Source: Roseburia sp.
Lineage (GTDB): Bacteria > Bacillota_A > Clostridia > Lachnospirales > Lachnospiraceae
Assembly: GCA_019411365.1 (NCBI GenBank)
Contig: DXQT01000012.1
Location: forward strand, 13,745-77,744
Reading direction: 5' to 3'
DNA length: 64,000 bases
The notes under the pieces were generated by a model. The model was given only the letters and a program-made list of their open reading frames with translations. It was not told where the DNA came from and did no database searches. Made by a program: the position numbers and the translations under genes. Each line of letters begins with the position of its first letter. The first letter of the stretch is position 1. This document shows positions 1 to 10,900 of the stretch, piece after piece.

Positions 1-571
1 GAATCGTCTTTACTTCCTGCGTCAGTTCCCGCTTTCTTGCTGCGAGTGCTGCTTTTGCCCTCTGAACCTGGATATTTGCGCCACCGCCCTCCGCAGCATT
101 TGAGAGATATTCAGCCAGGATATCTGCAAGCTCTTTTCCTGTCACTGCCCCGGTCTGCGGTATATCATAAGTGTTTCCAAACGTTTCTTTATCTATTCCA
201 CCGAGCAGCATGGCCAGATCGCCGTAAGCAACCGACAGTTCTTCCCCGTCCGCCTCGTTCTTTAAAATATCTTTTTTGTCTTTATAGTAAAAATTACGCT
301 CTAAATAAAATGGTTTTCCATCCACCAAAAATCGCAGGGCACCACTGTAATAGGAAGGTGCATGCCAAGGCTCATGCTTTTGGTACATGCTGTTTAGCGT
401 GCCTCTTCCACGCCCCTTTTCCATTCCGAAAAACATTCCCAGCAAAAAGTCATGCAGCGTTGTTTTTCCCGCCTCATTCTCCCCATAAATCACGTTGATC
501 CCCGGTTCAAATGAGATGTTCCTGTTCTGCAATTTTCCAAACTGACCAATGATTGCTTCTTTTATCTGCAT
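1..571 (-). CDS. AAA/SMC-like ATPase, YhaN/SbcC type (5' part only)
   Basis: I translated the complement from the ATG at 571; the frame stays open for 190 codons to the window edge, so the gene is cut off. It starts MQIKEAIIGQFGKLQNR and has a Walker A loop, GENEAGKTT, at about residues 31-39, as in the N-terminal ATPase half of SbcC/Rad50/YhaN proteins. Residues from about 155 turn rich in Ala, Arg, Lys and Glu, as expected where a coiled coil begins. Its start overlaps the end of the upstream phosphoesterase gene by 10 nt, so the two are probably translationally coupled. This pairing matches SbcCD or YhaO-YhaN nuclease complexes acting on DNA ends. Which subfamily cannot be decided from this fragment. 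Confidence 0.85.
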   Translation of the reverse strand, partial: MQIKEAIIGQFGKLQNRNISFEPGINVIYGENEAGKTTLHDFLLGMFFGMEKGRGRGTLNSMYQKHEPWHAPSYYSGALRFLVDGKPFYLERNFYYKDKKDILKNEADGEELSVAYGDLAMLLGGIDKETFGNTYDIPQTGAVTGKELADILAEYLSNAAEGGGANIQVQRAKAALAARKRELTQEVKTI

Positions 572-1620
572 ATTTTATATCCTAATAACGCATTGACTCC
601 ATATTCCAATGCCTTTTTTGTGACCACATCCTGCGGCCGCCTTTCCATTTCCTCTATGTAATTCCCAAGAAGGGTATCTTTATAGTTTTCTTTTAATTTT
701 TCGTAGTCATAATCCGGCGAAAGCTGTTCTGTCACATCGACAACCCTGTCAAATTCCTCTAACTTTGCCGTATCAAATCCGGTATCCGGCGAAACTTTCC
801 CCCGCAGAAACAGACGGAAATACTGATACCCCGGTCTTTCTGCCAGCAGTGTTTTTGCCCACTCACATAGTTCGAAATTTGTCGTTTTCCCTGTAACCGG
901 ATAAACTTCATGACAGTATTCGCATTTTTTGACCGGATGAAAATGAATATCGGTATGCTCTTTATCGATCGTTCCCAGCCAGTATCCATGTGATCCGACA
1001 TCATTTTTATCCGTCGGCTCTAAACTTCCCGCCATCACTGCACGCCCCGGTATCTGCTGTCCGCCTTTGTGAATATGTCCGGCAGCAATATAATCAAACC
1101 CATTTTCCAGAATATGCTTCGGATGGTATGGAATATGCTGCGGATCTCCGCCATGTACCAAAAGAATGTTGATCTTCGACAAATCCTCCGGAATGATTGA
1201 ATCGTAAACCGGTTCTCCAATCTCCCTGTGCCAGTAACTTAACCCGTAAATACTGACATTTTCCTCCTCAAAATCAAAATGTCCCGGCTCCTCCTGACGG
1301 AAAAAATAAACATTCTCCTCCCACTCCATCGTCAGATAATACGATTTTGTACGAAGATAATCGTGATTGCCCGCCATCAGGATAATTTTCGTCTGGGGTA
1401 TTCTGCTGAAAAGATAATTGACTTCCCGAAGTTCTTTTTTTAACGGCTGCGCATGAAACAAATCCCCCGATATCAGCAAAAAATCCGGTTTTAACTCCAC
1501 TGCCGCCCCGATCACTTCTGCAAAAGAATCCCAGATATCCTGCGCTCTTTTTTCACTCCAGGGTTTTCCCTCATCCGGTTTTATTCCAAGATGTACATCC
1601 GAAACATGTATGAATTTCAT
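562..1620 (-). CDS. DNA repair exonuclease, SbcD/YhaO-like metallophosphoesterase
   Basis: A 352-residue calcineurin-like phosphoesterase. Metal-binding motifs are in the usual order: DVHLG near the start, SGDLFH, AGNHDY at about residue 85, and GHIH at about residue 180. The family works as a Mn-dependent nuclease subunit paired with an SMC-like ATPase. The ATPase partner is encoded immediately downstream with a 10-nt overlap. I chose the ATG at 1620 because a GGAG ribosome site lies 6 nt upstream and the protein then begins MKFIHVSDVH. A longer frame to 1683 adds 21 residues with no family resemblance. The short C-terminal extension resembles YhaO more than E. coli SbcD. Confidence 0.88.
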   Translation of the reverse strand: MKFIHVSDVHLGIKPDEGKPWSEKRAQDIWDSFAEVIGAAVELKPDFLLISGDLFHAQPLKKELREVNYLFSRIPQTKIILMAGNHDYLRTKSYYLTMEWEENVYFFRQEEPGHFDFEEENVSIYGLSYWHREIGEPVYDSIIPEDLSKINILLVHGGDPQHIPYHPKHILENGFDYIAAGHIHKGGQQIPGRAVMAGSLEPTDKNDVGSHGYWLGTIDKEHTDIHFHPVKKCEYCHEVYPVTGKTTNFELCEWAKTLLAERPGYQYFRLFLRGKVSPDTGFDTAKLEEFDRVVDVTEQLSPDYDYEKLKENYKDTLLGNYIEEMERRPQDVVTKKALEYGVNALLGYKICR

Positions 1621-1696
1621 AAGCTGCTCCATTTCTGTCTCATTTACAGTGTCTATTGTATATGATTTTTTTTGTTTTTCCAATAGTATATTAAAA

Positions 1697-1729
1697 GCGG
1701 GAAAATCTTTGCTTTTTTGATTTTCCCGC
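1697..1729 (-). terminator. Rho-independent terminator after spoVT
   Basis: An 11-bp perfect stem, GCGGGAAAATC with GATTTTCCCGC, surrounds an 11-nt loop. On the minus strand it is followed by TTTTAATA. It ends transcription of spoVT just before the nuclease gene pair. Confidence 0.8.
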
Positions 1730-1752
1730 CTCTTCTCATCTCTGAGTTTATT

Positions 1753-2301
1753 TTACTGTTCCATCTGCCGTCCCAAAAATGATGCTGCCGCCGCAGCAAG
1801 TTTTCCTTCGGTATCATTCATTTTCTTTTTCTCATCCTTATTGCAGATGATCACTGCACCGATCGCATCTCCCTCACAGATGATCGTGCTGAATGCCTGT
1901 TCTGTATATTCCCCGGCATCATCTAACGTCACTTTCATAAATTCCGCATCTCCCGCGGATGCCTGATAGTTCTTTCTTTCACTGATTGCTTCCTCTAACT
2001 GTCTGCTGACCGGTTTTTCCTCAAATTCTTTTTTCCCGCTTCCGGATGCTGCGATCACATGGTCACAGTCTGTCACAAGAACAAGATATCCCGTAGTTTG
2101 TGCCAGGCTTTCCGCATACTCCCCCGCAAACTGTCCGAGTTCACCGATCGGTGAATATTTTTTCAGGATGATCTCCCCCTCGCGGTCTGTAAATATCTCA
2201 AGCGGGTCACCCTCGCGGATCCTTAAAGTTCTTCTGATCTCTTTTGGTACCACGATGCGTCCTAAGTCATCTATCCGGCGAACAATTCCTGTTGCTTTCA
2301 C
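1753..2301 (-). CDS. spoVT: Stage V sporulation protein T, AbrB-type regulator
   Basis: A 182-residue transition-state regulator. Residues 1-50 form the AbrB swapped-hairpin DNA-binding domain (MKATGIVRRIDDLGRIVVP then KEIRRTLRIREGDPLEIF). The rest is a GAF-like domain, the arrangement typical of SpoVT, which tunes sigma-G dependent genes in the forespore. I place the start at the GTG at 2301. A GGAGG site sits 8 nt upstream and would otherwise lie inside the coding region, and the N-terminus then matches the family exactly. The gene stands alone with its own terminator. It points to an endospore-forming Firmicute. Confidence 0.93.
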   Translation of the reverse strand: MKATGIVRRIDDLGRIVVPKEIRRTLRIREGDPLEIFTDREGEIILKKYSPIGELGQFAGEYAESLAQTTGYLVLVTDCDHVIAASGSGKKEFEEKPVSRQLEEAISERKNYQASAGDAEFMKVTLDDAGEYTEQAFSTIICEGDAIGAVIICNKDEKKKMNDTEGKLAAAAASFLGRQMEQ

Positions 2302-2510
2302 GTTGTTATCCTCCAATGCTATATTTTGATAAAGCAGCTCTTTCTTATATATCAGCTTTGGAGTTAGTATGTGGAAAATATTGAGATTTATTCTTGTATC
2401 CTCTCATTTGCTTATGATTCCGGCAGCAGACAATATGCTATATCATAAATTTCCCGTGAAAAGTCCTGATGATTAATCAGTTATCACCTGATAGAATTTA
2501 TACTTTTTTA

Positions 2511-4352
2511 TCATTTTCTGCGCATCCAGTCTGCATACCAGAACACGATCTCTGCAATATGATGCAGATCGCCTTCTTTGCTGGTGGCTCTCCAGTTTTC
2601 TTTATAAGCCATAAACCAGCATTCTAACTTTTCTGCCAGTTCCAGACCTTTCTGCATATCAAAACTTCCCGTTTTTTCCATGCTTTCTGTCAGGAGTCCT
2701 ACGGCATTCCAGATACCGATCCCCTGCAATGTCACGGATAAAAGCTGCATCTGTTTTTTCGTTTCCGGCATCGCCTGCGTGCTCTCCAAAAGTTTTTTGT
2801 ATATATCACGCAGGGCATCTGCTGCAGCATCTACACCCGCCTGATCCACACCGCGGAACAAATCTTCGCCCTCTTCGAGTTCATGCTTTAAGCACCGGTT
2901 CTCATAATACATGACAGCTTCTCTCCACTGAAATACCGACTGTCCGCAGATTTCTGCCAGATGGGAAACATAATTTCCGGTAGTATCCCCATACTCGATC
3001 CGTGAGATCATACGGTTTAACTCTGCAAATGGTATCTTCTCCCCATTCCAGGAAAATACAGCACCGTAGATCATCCCCGGAACAGAAAATGCCGGATCAT
3101 TAACGTGTCCAAAATCTCCCCAGTCTGTGTTCAACACACCGATGCCATGATATTTTGCCGCATAACCGCACATTCTTGTAATATTTTTATAAGAATTTTC
3201 TATTAAGTTTGCCCACTGGTTCCAGCCGCATACACCCGGACACAGATACTGCACTGCACCCGTCTGTGCAATCGCCCTCGTCTCATCTTCCCGCTGTTCC
3301 GGTGCATATCCCCAGTTCAGGCAGATCATGCTCTCAGGCAGTTCCTTCATCAGTTCCGGCGAATTCCAGATAATATCACCCCAGAACATCGGGATTTTTC
3401 CATTTTCCACCAGAAATTGTGCAAGCTCTTTGACATAGTCAATATAAAGCCGATGGACGCCACGCTCTTCGGCAAGTTTTTTCGATTTATATTTGCCAAG
3501 GCAGAATGTCTCATCCGCACAGATATTAAATTTGTTGGAAGAAAACAACTGTATATATTCTGCGATCATCTTTTTGATCAGAGGAAGGGAACGCTCATCG
3601 GAGACATTGATCGTATGATACCGCATCCGGTTCCAGAAGGAAAACGGCTCCTTCCAGGAATCCTCCATCTCGCAGAGATCCCCATATGTTTTTGTGGAGA
3701 GCAGTGTGCACAGATGTCCAAAACTTGCCAGCGACGGAACCAGTTCAATATGACGTTCCCGGCAATAACTGTCAAGTTCTAAGATTTCCTCTGCCGTAAG
3801 CGGAGTCTGATCCCTCCACATTTCCGAAAAGTCACGGAACAGATAGGTATGTTCCACATAAAGCTGAAGCTGGTTTAATTTATAGCGGCACATCCTGTCT
3901 GCAATTTTTTTGAGTTCTTCCAGTTTTAACACACGTCCCCTTGTCTGGTCAAAATAATAACCACGGTTTGGCATATCCGGGGCATCCTGAATCTGTACAC
4001 AGGGCAGTATCCCGCCACACTGCTGTACGATCTGGCAGAAGGTCTCCACACCATAAAGCACGCCAGCCCCGTCGCCGCCTGAAATCTGTCCGCCTTTTTC
4101 GTCGATCGTGATCTCATATGTCTGCTCTGGTAATGTTTTTGCGATCCCAAGAGAGAGATCCCCCTCCCTTACTTCCCCTACGGAAAACGGCAGGATAAGC
4201 CCCGTTTCCTGCCTGATCGCCTCCTGCAGTCTTTTTGCTGCATGCATCTCTGTCTCTGCCACCTCTTTTGTCATCACAATATGTGTGCTGTAGCAAAGCA
4301 GCATCTGTCCGTCCTGTTCTTTGATTGTTTTTGGCTTTGGTAATAAATACAT
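2511..4352 (-). CDS. GH20-type beta-N-acetylhexosaminidase, cytoplasmic
   Basis: 613 residues, no signal peptide. Residues 1-125 resemble the GH20b small domain. A TIM barrel starts near PNRGYYFDQTRGR (about 130) and contains the neighbouring Asp280-Glu281 pair in ICADETF, which in GH20 enzymes holds the substrate acetamido group and donates the proton. It would remove terminal beta-linked GlcNAc or GalNAc inside the cell. A strong GGAGGAGA ribosome site precedes the ATG at 4352. It is the last gene of the ten-gene leftward N-glycan array, 31 bp after GH3. Its job may be removal of GlcNAc from complex or hybrid antennae. Exact substrate is inferred, not seen. Confidence 0.85.
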   Translation of the reverse strand: MYLLPKPKTIKEQDGQMLLCYSTHIVMTKEVAETEMHAAKRLQEAIRQETGLILPFSVGEVREGDLSLGIAKTLPEQTYEITIDEKGGQISGGDGAGVLYGVETFCQIVQQCGGILPCVQIQDAPDMPNRGYYFDQTRGRVLKLEELKKIADRMCRYKLNQLQLYVEHTYLFRDFSEMWRDQTPLTAEEILELDSYCRERHIELVPSLASFGHLCTLLSTKTYGDLCEMEDSWKEPFSFWNRMRYHTINVSDERSLPLIKKMIAEYIQLFSSNKFNICADETFCLGKYKSKKLAEERGVHRLYIDYVKELAQFLVENGKIPMFWGDIIWNSPELMKELPESMICLNWGYAPEQREDETRAIAQTGAVQYLCPGVCGWNQWANLIENSYKNITRMCGYAAKYHGIGVLNTDWGDFGHVNDPAFSVPGMIYGAVFSWNGEKIPFAELNRMISRIEYGDTTGNYVSHLAEICGQSVFQWREAVMYYENRCLKHELEEGEDLFRGVDQAGVDAAADALRDIYKKLLESTQAMPETKKQMQLLSVTLQGIGIWNAVGLLTESMEKTGSFDMQKGLELAEKLECWFMAYKENWRATSKEGDLHHIAEIVFWYADWMRRK

Positions 4353-4383
4353 AATTTTCTCCTCCTGCTGTCAGAATTTCTTC

Positions 4384-6579
4384 CTATTCTTCAAAAATTA
4401 TTTTTCCACTATCCATTAAAAGTATTTTACTCTTATAAATCTTTGCACCACTCTCATTAAAATACCGGAATTTATCCGCATCCATAACGATTTCAAATGC
4501 CTTCTGACCTCCTTTTTCCACTTTTATTCTGGAAAATGCAACCAGTTCCCGCTCTCTTGGCACAAGTTCACCGGACAACACTTTCCGGTAGCATTGCAGC
4601 ACTGCCGTATCATCTATATTTCCTTTATTCTTTACAATTCCTGAAATAATCCACACATCCTGCTGCTTTTTAAGACAGATATCCACATACTCCATGTGGG
4701 AATATCCCATTCCTTCCCCAAATGTATACAAAACTCCATGTTCCATATCACAATAGTGCATTGCCGGATAGGACACCGTATGGTTATAGTACACCGGAAG
4801 CTGTCCGCAGTTTCGCGGAAGGGACACCGGCAGTCTGCCGGACGGTGCATATTTTCCAGACAACAGCTCCGCGATTGCTTTTCCTCCCATCGGTCCCGGA
4901 TAAAAAGCATATAACAGTGCATCTGAATCCTGCGCAATTTCAGGGATTGCATAAGGCCGCCCGGCAATGACTACGGAGATCACCGGTTTTTTCAGCGCAC
5001 AGACAGCCGTAAACAGTTCGTTCTGGTTCCCGGGGAGCTGTAATCTGGCGGTATCCATGCCCTCCCCACAGTCCATCTCAAGTACTCCCTGTACTTTTGC
5101 CGCACCGTTTTCATCGAACAGCGCCCCTTTAAAACGACTCGATGATCCGCCTAATGCCAGCACGATAATATCCGCATTTTCCGCAAGAGAAACAGCCGTC
5201 CCGACCTCATGTCCATTATAACAGCGAACCCGGTCTGCACCAAATTCTTGTTCCATGCCGCTCTTTAACGTCTCATATCCTGCCCTGTCCATTGGAGGTG
5301 AATAATCACCGATCTGCCGGTAAATATCATCCGCATTTGGACCGATCAGGGCTATTTTTTCTGCTCTCCCAATCGGCAGTACATTTTCATTCTTCAACAA
5401 CACTACCGACTCGCGCGCCAGTTTTTCCGACTCCTGATATGCCTCTATCGGAAATGAAACAGCACCATTTTCGCTGTAAGAGGCGGTACGGTTCCCGTTT
5501 TCATCAATATAAGGTTTATCCATCAGTCCCTGCTCAAATTTCAAAGTGAGCACTCGAAGGACCGCCTGATCGAGTTCCTTTTCCGTGATAAATCCCTGTT
5601 TTAACGCCTCCTCTAACTTTGTATAACCTTCATCCCACAGACTGATATCCACACCTGCTTTCAGTGCAAGTGCTGCCGACCTGATATTATCCCCCGTCAT
5701 AATGTCTAACTGGTCGATGGCGATGCCATCCGCCATCACGACCCCGTCAAACCCCAATTGTTCCCGCAGAATATCCTGCAGCAGATGTCTGTTGGCATGG
5801 CAGAATTTTCCATCGATCTCGTTGTATGCAGCCATAATGCCTTTTACGCCCGCCTCACAACATGCCTTCGCCGCCTGTAAATGGATCTCCCACAGTTCCC
5901 TCTCTCCGATCCGCGCTGCGCTGGCATTGACCCCTCCGGTCGTCTCCCCCTGTGCACAAAAGTGTTTTGCAACCACTGCAACGCCCTCTTTCTGGATTCC
6001 TGTTACGATCGCCCGCGCGAGCTCTGCCGATAAATATGGATCCTCCCCATAACACTCCTCACTGCGCCCCCATCTTGGGTCTCTTAAAATATCCAGTGTC
6101 GAAACCAGTGCAAAATCCACGCCCATCTGCTTTAACTGCCTGCCGCACACCTGCCCTGCCCGCTCATACAATGCCGGGTCAAACGATGCACCTACTGCCA
6201 GATTGACCGGGAGCAGATATCCGTCTAACGCCTGATGTCCATGTGGACATTCACTGCTCAGTAAAAATGGAATTCCAAGGCGGCTGTGTTCGATCACATA
6301 TTTCTGTAACTGATTATATGCCTGCATGGAAAGTCCCCCGGCAAGCCCTGTCTCATAATTTTTTTCCGACCATGGATCTGCACGGTAAAGACCATAGATC
6401 GTGCCGATCCCGCCCCACTTTTTTACTTCATCCTTTAATTCCTGCGTAAAAATAATTTTTCCATCTTCTACATGGTAGATCCGAAAACCATATAAATGCT
6501 GGTTTAACTGTCCCACTTTTTCTGTTGCGGTCATCTGCGCAAGCAGCGCCTCTGCCCGCTTTCTGCTATCTCTCTCCAT
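4384..6579 (-). CDS. GH3 family glycoside hydrolase, cytoplasmic
   Basis: 731 residues with normal GH3 order. The N-terminal barrel carries DPRWGRSEECYGEDP (about 168-182) and KHF. The nucleophile is probably Asp284 in VVMADGIA. A second alpha/beta sandwich domain follows (ESVVLLKNENVLPIG) and then an Fn3-like tail. The usual SDW after the nucleophile strand is ADG here, which occurs in some beta-xylosidase/beta-glucosidase-like branches. There is no signal peptide, so it acts on imported sugars. It starts 10 bp after the MFS gene and shares the operon. In this setting it could be a beta-N-acetylglucosaminidase or beta-glucosidase; the sequence alone does not tell which. Confidence 0.85.
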   Translation of the reverse strand: MERDSRKRAEALLAQMTATEKVGQLNQHLYGFRIYHVEDGKIIFTQELKDEVKKWGGIGTIYGLYRADPWSEKNYETGLAGGLSMQAYNQLQKYVIEHSRLGIPFLLSSECPHGHQALDGYLLPVNLAVGASFDPALYERAGQVCGRQLKQMGVDFALVSTLDILRDPRWGRSEECYGEDPYLSAELARAIVTGIQKEGVAVVAKHFCAQGETTGGVNASAARIGERELWEIHLQAAKACCEAGVKGIMAAYNEIDGKFCHANRHLLQDILREQLGFDGVVMADGIAIDQLDIMTGDNIRSAALALKAGVDISLWDEGYTKLEEALKQGFITEKELDQAVLRVLTLKFEQGLMDKPYIDENGNRTASYSENGAVSFPIEAYQESEKLARESVVLLKNENVLPIGRAEKIALIGPNADDIYRQIGDYSPPMDRAGYETLKSGMEQEFGADRVRCYNGHEVGTAVSLAENADIIVLALGGSSSRFKGALFDENGAAKVQGVLEMDCGEGMDTARLQLPGNQNELFTAVCALKKPVISVVIAGRPYAIPEIAQDSDALLYAFYPGPMGGKAIAELLSGKYAPSGRLPVSLPRNCGQLPVYYNHTVSYPAMHYCDMEHGVLYTFGEGMGYSHMEYVDICLKKQQDVWIISGIVKNKGNIDDTAVLQCYRKVLSGELVPRERELVAFSRIKVEKGGQKAFEIVMDADKFRYFNESGAKIYKSKILLMDSGKIIFEE

Positions 6580-6589
6580 ATCTGTCCTG

Positions 6590-7882
6590 TCATTTCTCCT
6601 TTATTTTTCGGCTGTATAATGCACTTGCAATAATTCCGAATGCAGACAAAATAAACACCATCTGTATGTTATCTACCGGAATGTTTAAAATCCTGATATC
6701 CTTTGCTAATGCCACAAATGTCGAGCCGAGCATGGATGAAAAAAATCCTACAAACCCAACCATTGTTGAGCAGAAGCTGACATAGCTGACACGGTGTTCT
6801 AACGGTGCAAAGGCAAACTGCATCCGAAAAGTCGCAATATTGATGCCGCCCCAGGCAACCCCGCTCACAGCCTGTACGACCGGAAGCCAGTAGATACAGT
6901 TTTCTTTCGTCAGCAGTCCCCAGCCGATATATGCAACTCCCAGCATAAAAATGGACCCCAGCGTAACAAGCCTCCACGAATAACTGTCTGCTGCCTTCCC
7001 CCACAGATTTGCAGCCGCGATCCGCGCCACCGATGCAACCATATTCATGACGGTGATATAAAAATAGGACAGCCCCAGATTCTCTAACATATAAATAGAA
7101 AAAAACGGACTGGCAAAATTAGACGCCACACTCCACAGCAGGAAGAAAATCAATATATTGCGGTAATTCTGGTCTGTGAGCGGCATCTGTATTGCTTTCC
7201 TTATGTTCAGTGGCTCCACATATTTCACATTTTCCGGTTCCCGGATCAGCGTGAGACAGGTAATGTCGACCACGCAGATACCGATACATAAAATGCCGAT
7301 GATCCGGAATCCCAGAACCTCCTGATCCGCGAAACGGTAGGCATCTAAAATTTTACTTAAGATCAGGGAACCGCCTGTGGACGCAACTAAAGTCATTGAA
7401 TCCTTCAGTCCGAGATATCTTCCCAACCGTTCTTTTTTCACCAGGCTGATCAGCCAGTTATTTGCCCCGGTGTTGATAAATGCCCCACAGAAATGTGCAC
7501 AGGAATACAGCACCGCGATCACTGCCACCGAGATTCTCGCTCCTAACATCAATGTCGGAACAAACAGCATCATGAGCAGGCATAAGCGCTGGATGAGTGC
7601 AAACTCTACCGTGATCCGTTTGCTGCCTGCGCGGTTCTCATAGACGACAGAGGAAAAAATCTGGATGGTATTCATCAGCGTCGGCAGTGCAGCTATGATC
7701 CCGGTCAGTGCCGTCCCCGCACCCACAAGATAGGCAAGTCCCGATAAAAATGCGCCGGAAGTAACCGTAAAAATCTGTGTGGAAGCGCATCCATCGAGGA
7801 TAAAAAGTGCCCTGCTGGTCCGATACTGTTTTTCCGTAATATGATCGGAACACTCAAAAATATGGCTTAATTTATTGGTCAT
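6590..7882 (-). CDS. MFS transporter
   Basis: About 430 residues with roughly twelve hydrophobic segments and the RYLGLKDS loop after the first half, as in major facilitator proteins. The start at 7882 has GGGAG about 9 nt upstream; the frame extends 12 codons further without a better site. The gene lies between GH38 and GH3 in the N-glycan array. It is a second transport route beside the ABC importer and could carry a disaccharide or free hexose in or out. The direction and the sugar cannot be read from the sequence. Confidence 0.82.
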   Translation of the reverse strand: MTNKLSHIFECSDHITEKQYRTSRALFILDGCASTQIFTVTSGAFLSGLAYLVGAGTALTGIIAALPTLMNTIQIFSSVVYENRAGSKRITVEFALIQRLCLLMMLFVPTLMLGARISVAVIAVLYSCAHFCGAFINTGANNWLISLVKKERLGRYLGLKDSMTLVASTGGSLILSKILDAYRFADQEVLGFRIIGILCIGICVVDITCLTLIREPENVKYVEPLNIRKAIQMPLTDQNYRNILIFFLLWSVASNFASPFFSIYMLENLGLSYFYITVMNMVASVARIAAANLWGKAADSYSWRLVTLGSIFMLGVAYIGWGLLTKENCIYWLPVVQAVSGVAWGGINIATFRMQFAFAPLEHRVSYVSFCSTMVGFVGFFSSMLGSTFVALAKDIRILNIPVDNIQMVFILSAFGIIASALYSRKIKEK

Positions 7883-7905
7883 AACGTAAATCTCCCTATA
7901 AAAAG

Positions 7906-7947
7906 AGAGGCATCCCACCGAACTCTCTTCGGAATCTGAATGCCTCT
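7906..7947 (-). other. Nested hairpin between GH38 and MFS genes
   Basis: AGAGGCAT pairs with ATGCCTCT over 8 bp, and inside it CCGAA pairs with TTCGG. It lies in the 73-nt gap after the GH38 stop and has no U-run. It looks like an mRNA processing or stability element at a segment boundary rather than a terminator. Confidence 0.5.
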
Positions 7948-7955
7948 ATATGATT

Positions 7956-10900
7956 TTAAACGAGTTTTACAGTAACAACTTCATACGGTTTCAGTTGTAC
8001 ACAAACCACTCCGTCTTTCAACTCTAATTCTGCTTCTTCCTCCTCGAGCAGATTGCAGACAAACGCTTTGTTGTAGTTCCCCTCAACTACAAGATTTGTC
8101 TTTGTGAGTGCATTTTCGCTCTCATACATACGGATAATGATGCCATGACCGGACTCTGCACACTTGATCGTCTCTAATACAACGTTGGACCTGTCCACAG
8201 ATGCTTTTGACAACAGGCTTCCCGGCTTTCCTCCTGCCACTGCAATAGCCGGCTGGTTCAGGTCATATGCCTGCTCCACGGTCTTTGCTTCCTGCCATTT
8301 TTCCGCATGCGGATAGATTGCATAGGTAAAATAGTGCTCTTCCTGATCTGCCACCGGATTCGGTTCGATGCCGGATTTAATCAGTGTCAGTGCCATATCA
8401 GAATCCTTCACGGAATGTCCGTATTTGCAGTCATTTAACATGCTGACTCCGTAATGACCTTCCGAGAGATCGATCCATTTCTGTCCGCAGCTCTCAAAAC
8501 GTGCTTTATCCCAGCTCGTATTGGTATGTACTTTGCGTGTCAGGTTACCAAACTGTACATCAAATGTCGCTTCATCGGTATGTACGTTGACCGGGAAATG
8601 TACCTTTAACAATGTCTGATGCTCTTTCCAGTCCACATAAGTCTCAAATTCGATCCTTCTGCTGTCTGCATAGAAATGGATCTTCTGGCGGATCACAGAA
8701 TTGCTTTCTTTCCGCTCCATCTCTAACGTTGCACGCACCGGACCGCACTCTGTCCATTCCATAGAAATCACATCATTGACATCCCAGTACTTTTCGGTAT
8801 AGTAAATATCCACATCCCAGTTATCAAAGCACATCGGCTTATCCTCGTACATGCGGAACTGATTGCCTTTTTTGCCATCCTGCAGTACTTCCCTGTCGTT
8901 TTCCTTATCGTAGATGCGGTCAAAACATCCCTCCGCATCCAGATGGATCGTATAAAACGGTGTCTCAAGCGTATGGTCATCCACAAGGACAAACGGTGTT
9001 TTCTGCTCAATTTCACTGGATACAGCCGCAAATGTCTTATATCCTTTTGACGGCAGATGCTCTACATAGACCACTGCACCTTCTGCAGTCTTCTGTACCG
9101 GATAGATCACGCCCTCTGCATCCTTTAACGCTTCCGCATGGATCTCCCCAAGTTCTACGATATCACTGCGGTCGTGTCCGGTTGTATTGAAAATAGTGAT
9201 GCCTTCGCCATCTCCCACGAGTGCATGGAGACGTTCCTCTTCCAGTGCTTTGATCTCTTTCTGAAGTGCAGCGTATTCTTCCTTTGTCACCTCATATACT
9301 TCATGGATCGCAGATCCAGGCAGAATATCATGGAACTGGTTGATCAGGACTTTTTTCCACATGCGGTCGAGTTCTTCTGCCGGATACGCTGCCTGTGCCT
9401 GTGCTAAAACGGACAACAGTTCCAGATCCATCAGACCAAGTTCTGCCTTACGGTTGCTACGTTTATTTCTCGCCATGGAGGTATAAGTTCCGCGATGGTA
9501 CTCAAAGTAAAATTCACCTTCCCATACCGGCAGGCGTCTGTCACCTTTCACGCGCTCCTCAAGTTCTTCAAAATAGGTGCGTGAAAATTCCTGGCGTACT
9601 TTCGGAATCCCTTTGATTCCCTTTTCCATGCGGATCGAAGTCTCAAGCATTTCCCTGGTCGGACCGCCGCCGCCATCGCCGTAACCGTAGGAGACTAAGA
9701 TATCGTTATTGATGTCCTTATTCTGGTAACGCATCCATCCTCCCATGATCGCATCCGGGTGCAGCATGCCATTATAGGTCGTAAAGTAATCTTTGATCGG
9801 CTGGCTCACGCCAAGGGTCGTGATCAGGTGTGTCAGCACCTCTGTTCCATCGATTCCGCGCCACATCATCGTATCGTAAGGTACTTTATTGAACTGGTTC
9901 CATGCCAGTTTGGTTGTCATAAAATAATCGATTCCGCATTTTTTCATGATCTGCGGCAGTGCCCCGGAATAACCGAACACATCCGGCAGCCAGAGGATAC
10001 GGTTGTCCACGCCAAATTCCTCTTTAAAAAAGCGTTTGCCATGCATAAACTGACGGACGAGGGATTCTCCCGATGTCAGGTTGCAATCTGCCTCGACCCA
10101 CATACCGCCTTCCGGCTCCCAGCGTTTCTCTTTGATGCGCTGTTTTGCTTTCTCGTACAATTCCGGATAGCGCTCCTTTAAAAATGCATATAACTGCGGC
10201 TGGCTGGACATGAACTTATAATTCGGGTACTCGTCCATCAGCTTTAACACAGTTGCAAAGCTGCGTCCGACTTTTTCCCTGGTCTGTGCCACAGTCCACC
10301 ACCACGCAACATCGATATGCGTATGTCCGATACAGGTTGCGATCACATCCTCATACCCTGCCATATCCTCATAAAGTGCTTTCTGGATATAAGCAGATGC
10401 TTCCCGCACACTCCGGTAAAAGCCTTCGGAATACGGGGTCCTTAGATCCAGCAGATTGATCGTCTCATTGAGCACATACTCAATATCCTTGCGGTTTTTA
10501 TCATCTGCTTCCATACGGGAAAATGCTGCAAGCGGAACCCACAGGTCATAATAGAGTTTTTCGATCTCTGCATCGATCTCCTCGATCTGTGTGCGGAGCG
10601 CAAATTCCTCATGCATGATCCCGGTATATGCCTGCAGATCGATGGTCAGTGTCTCTCCTGCCTTTCCGCTTCTTGTGATCAGGCACTCCCTGTGGTTCAT
10701 ATCGATTCCCTGATAAACCTCCCCGTTCACAAACACGATAAACTGCGGATTTCTTCCGTCATCCCACTCGTCGATCTGTGAGGAAACGCGGATCCATACA
10801 CTTTTTCCATCCAGCTCCTCTGGAATGGTATAGGTCGTGCGGAACCAGTAGTGGCGGTCCTTGCCATACCAGTGCATGGTCTTGCAGTCAAAGTTTTCCC

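Noticed and set aside
37..498. 153-aa frame on the plus strand
   Set aside because: It is antisense to the YhaN-like gene, whose Walker A motif is clear.
9759..10181. 140-aa frame on the plus strand
   Set aside because: It is antisense to the GH38 catalytic domain.
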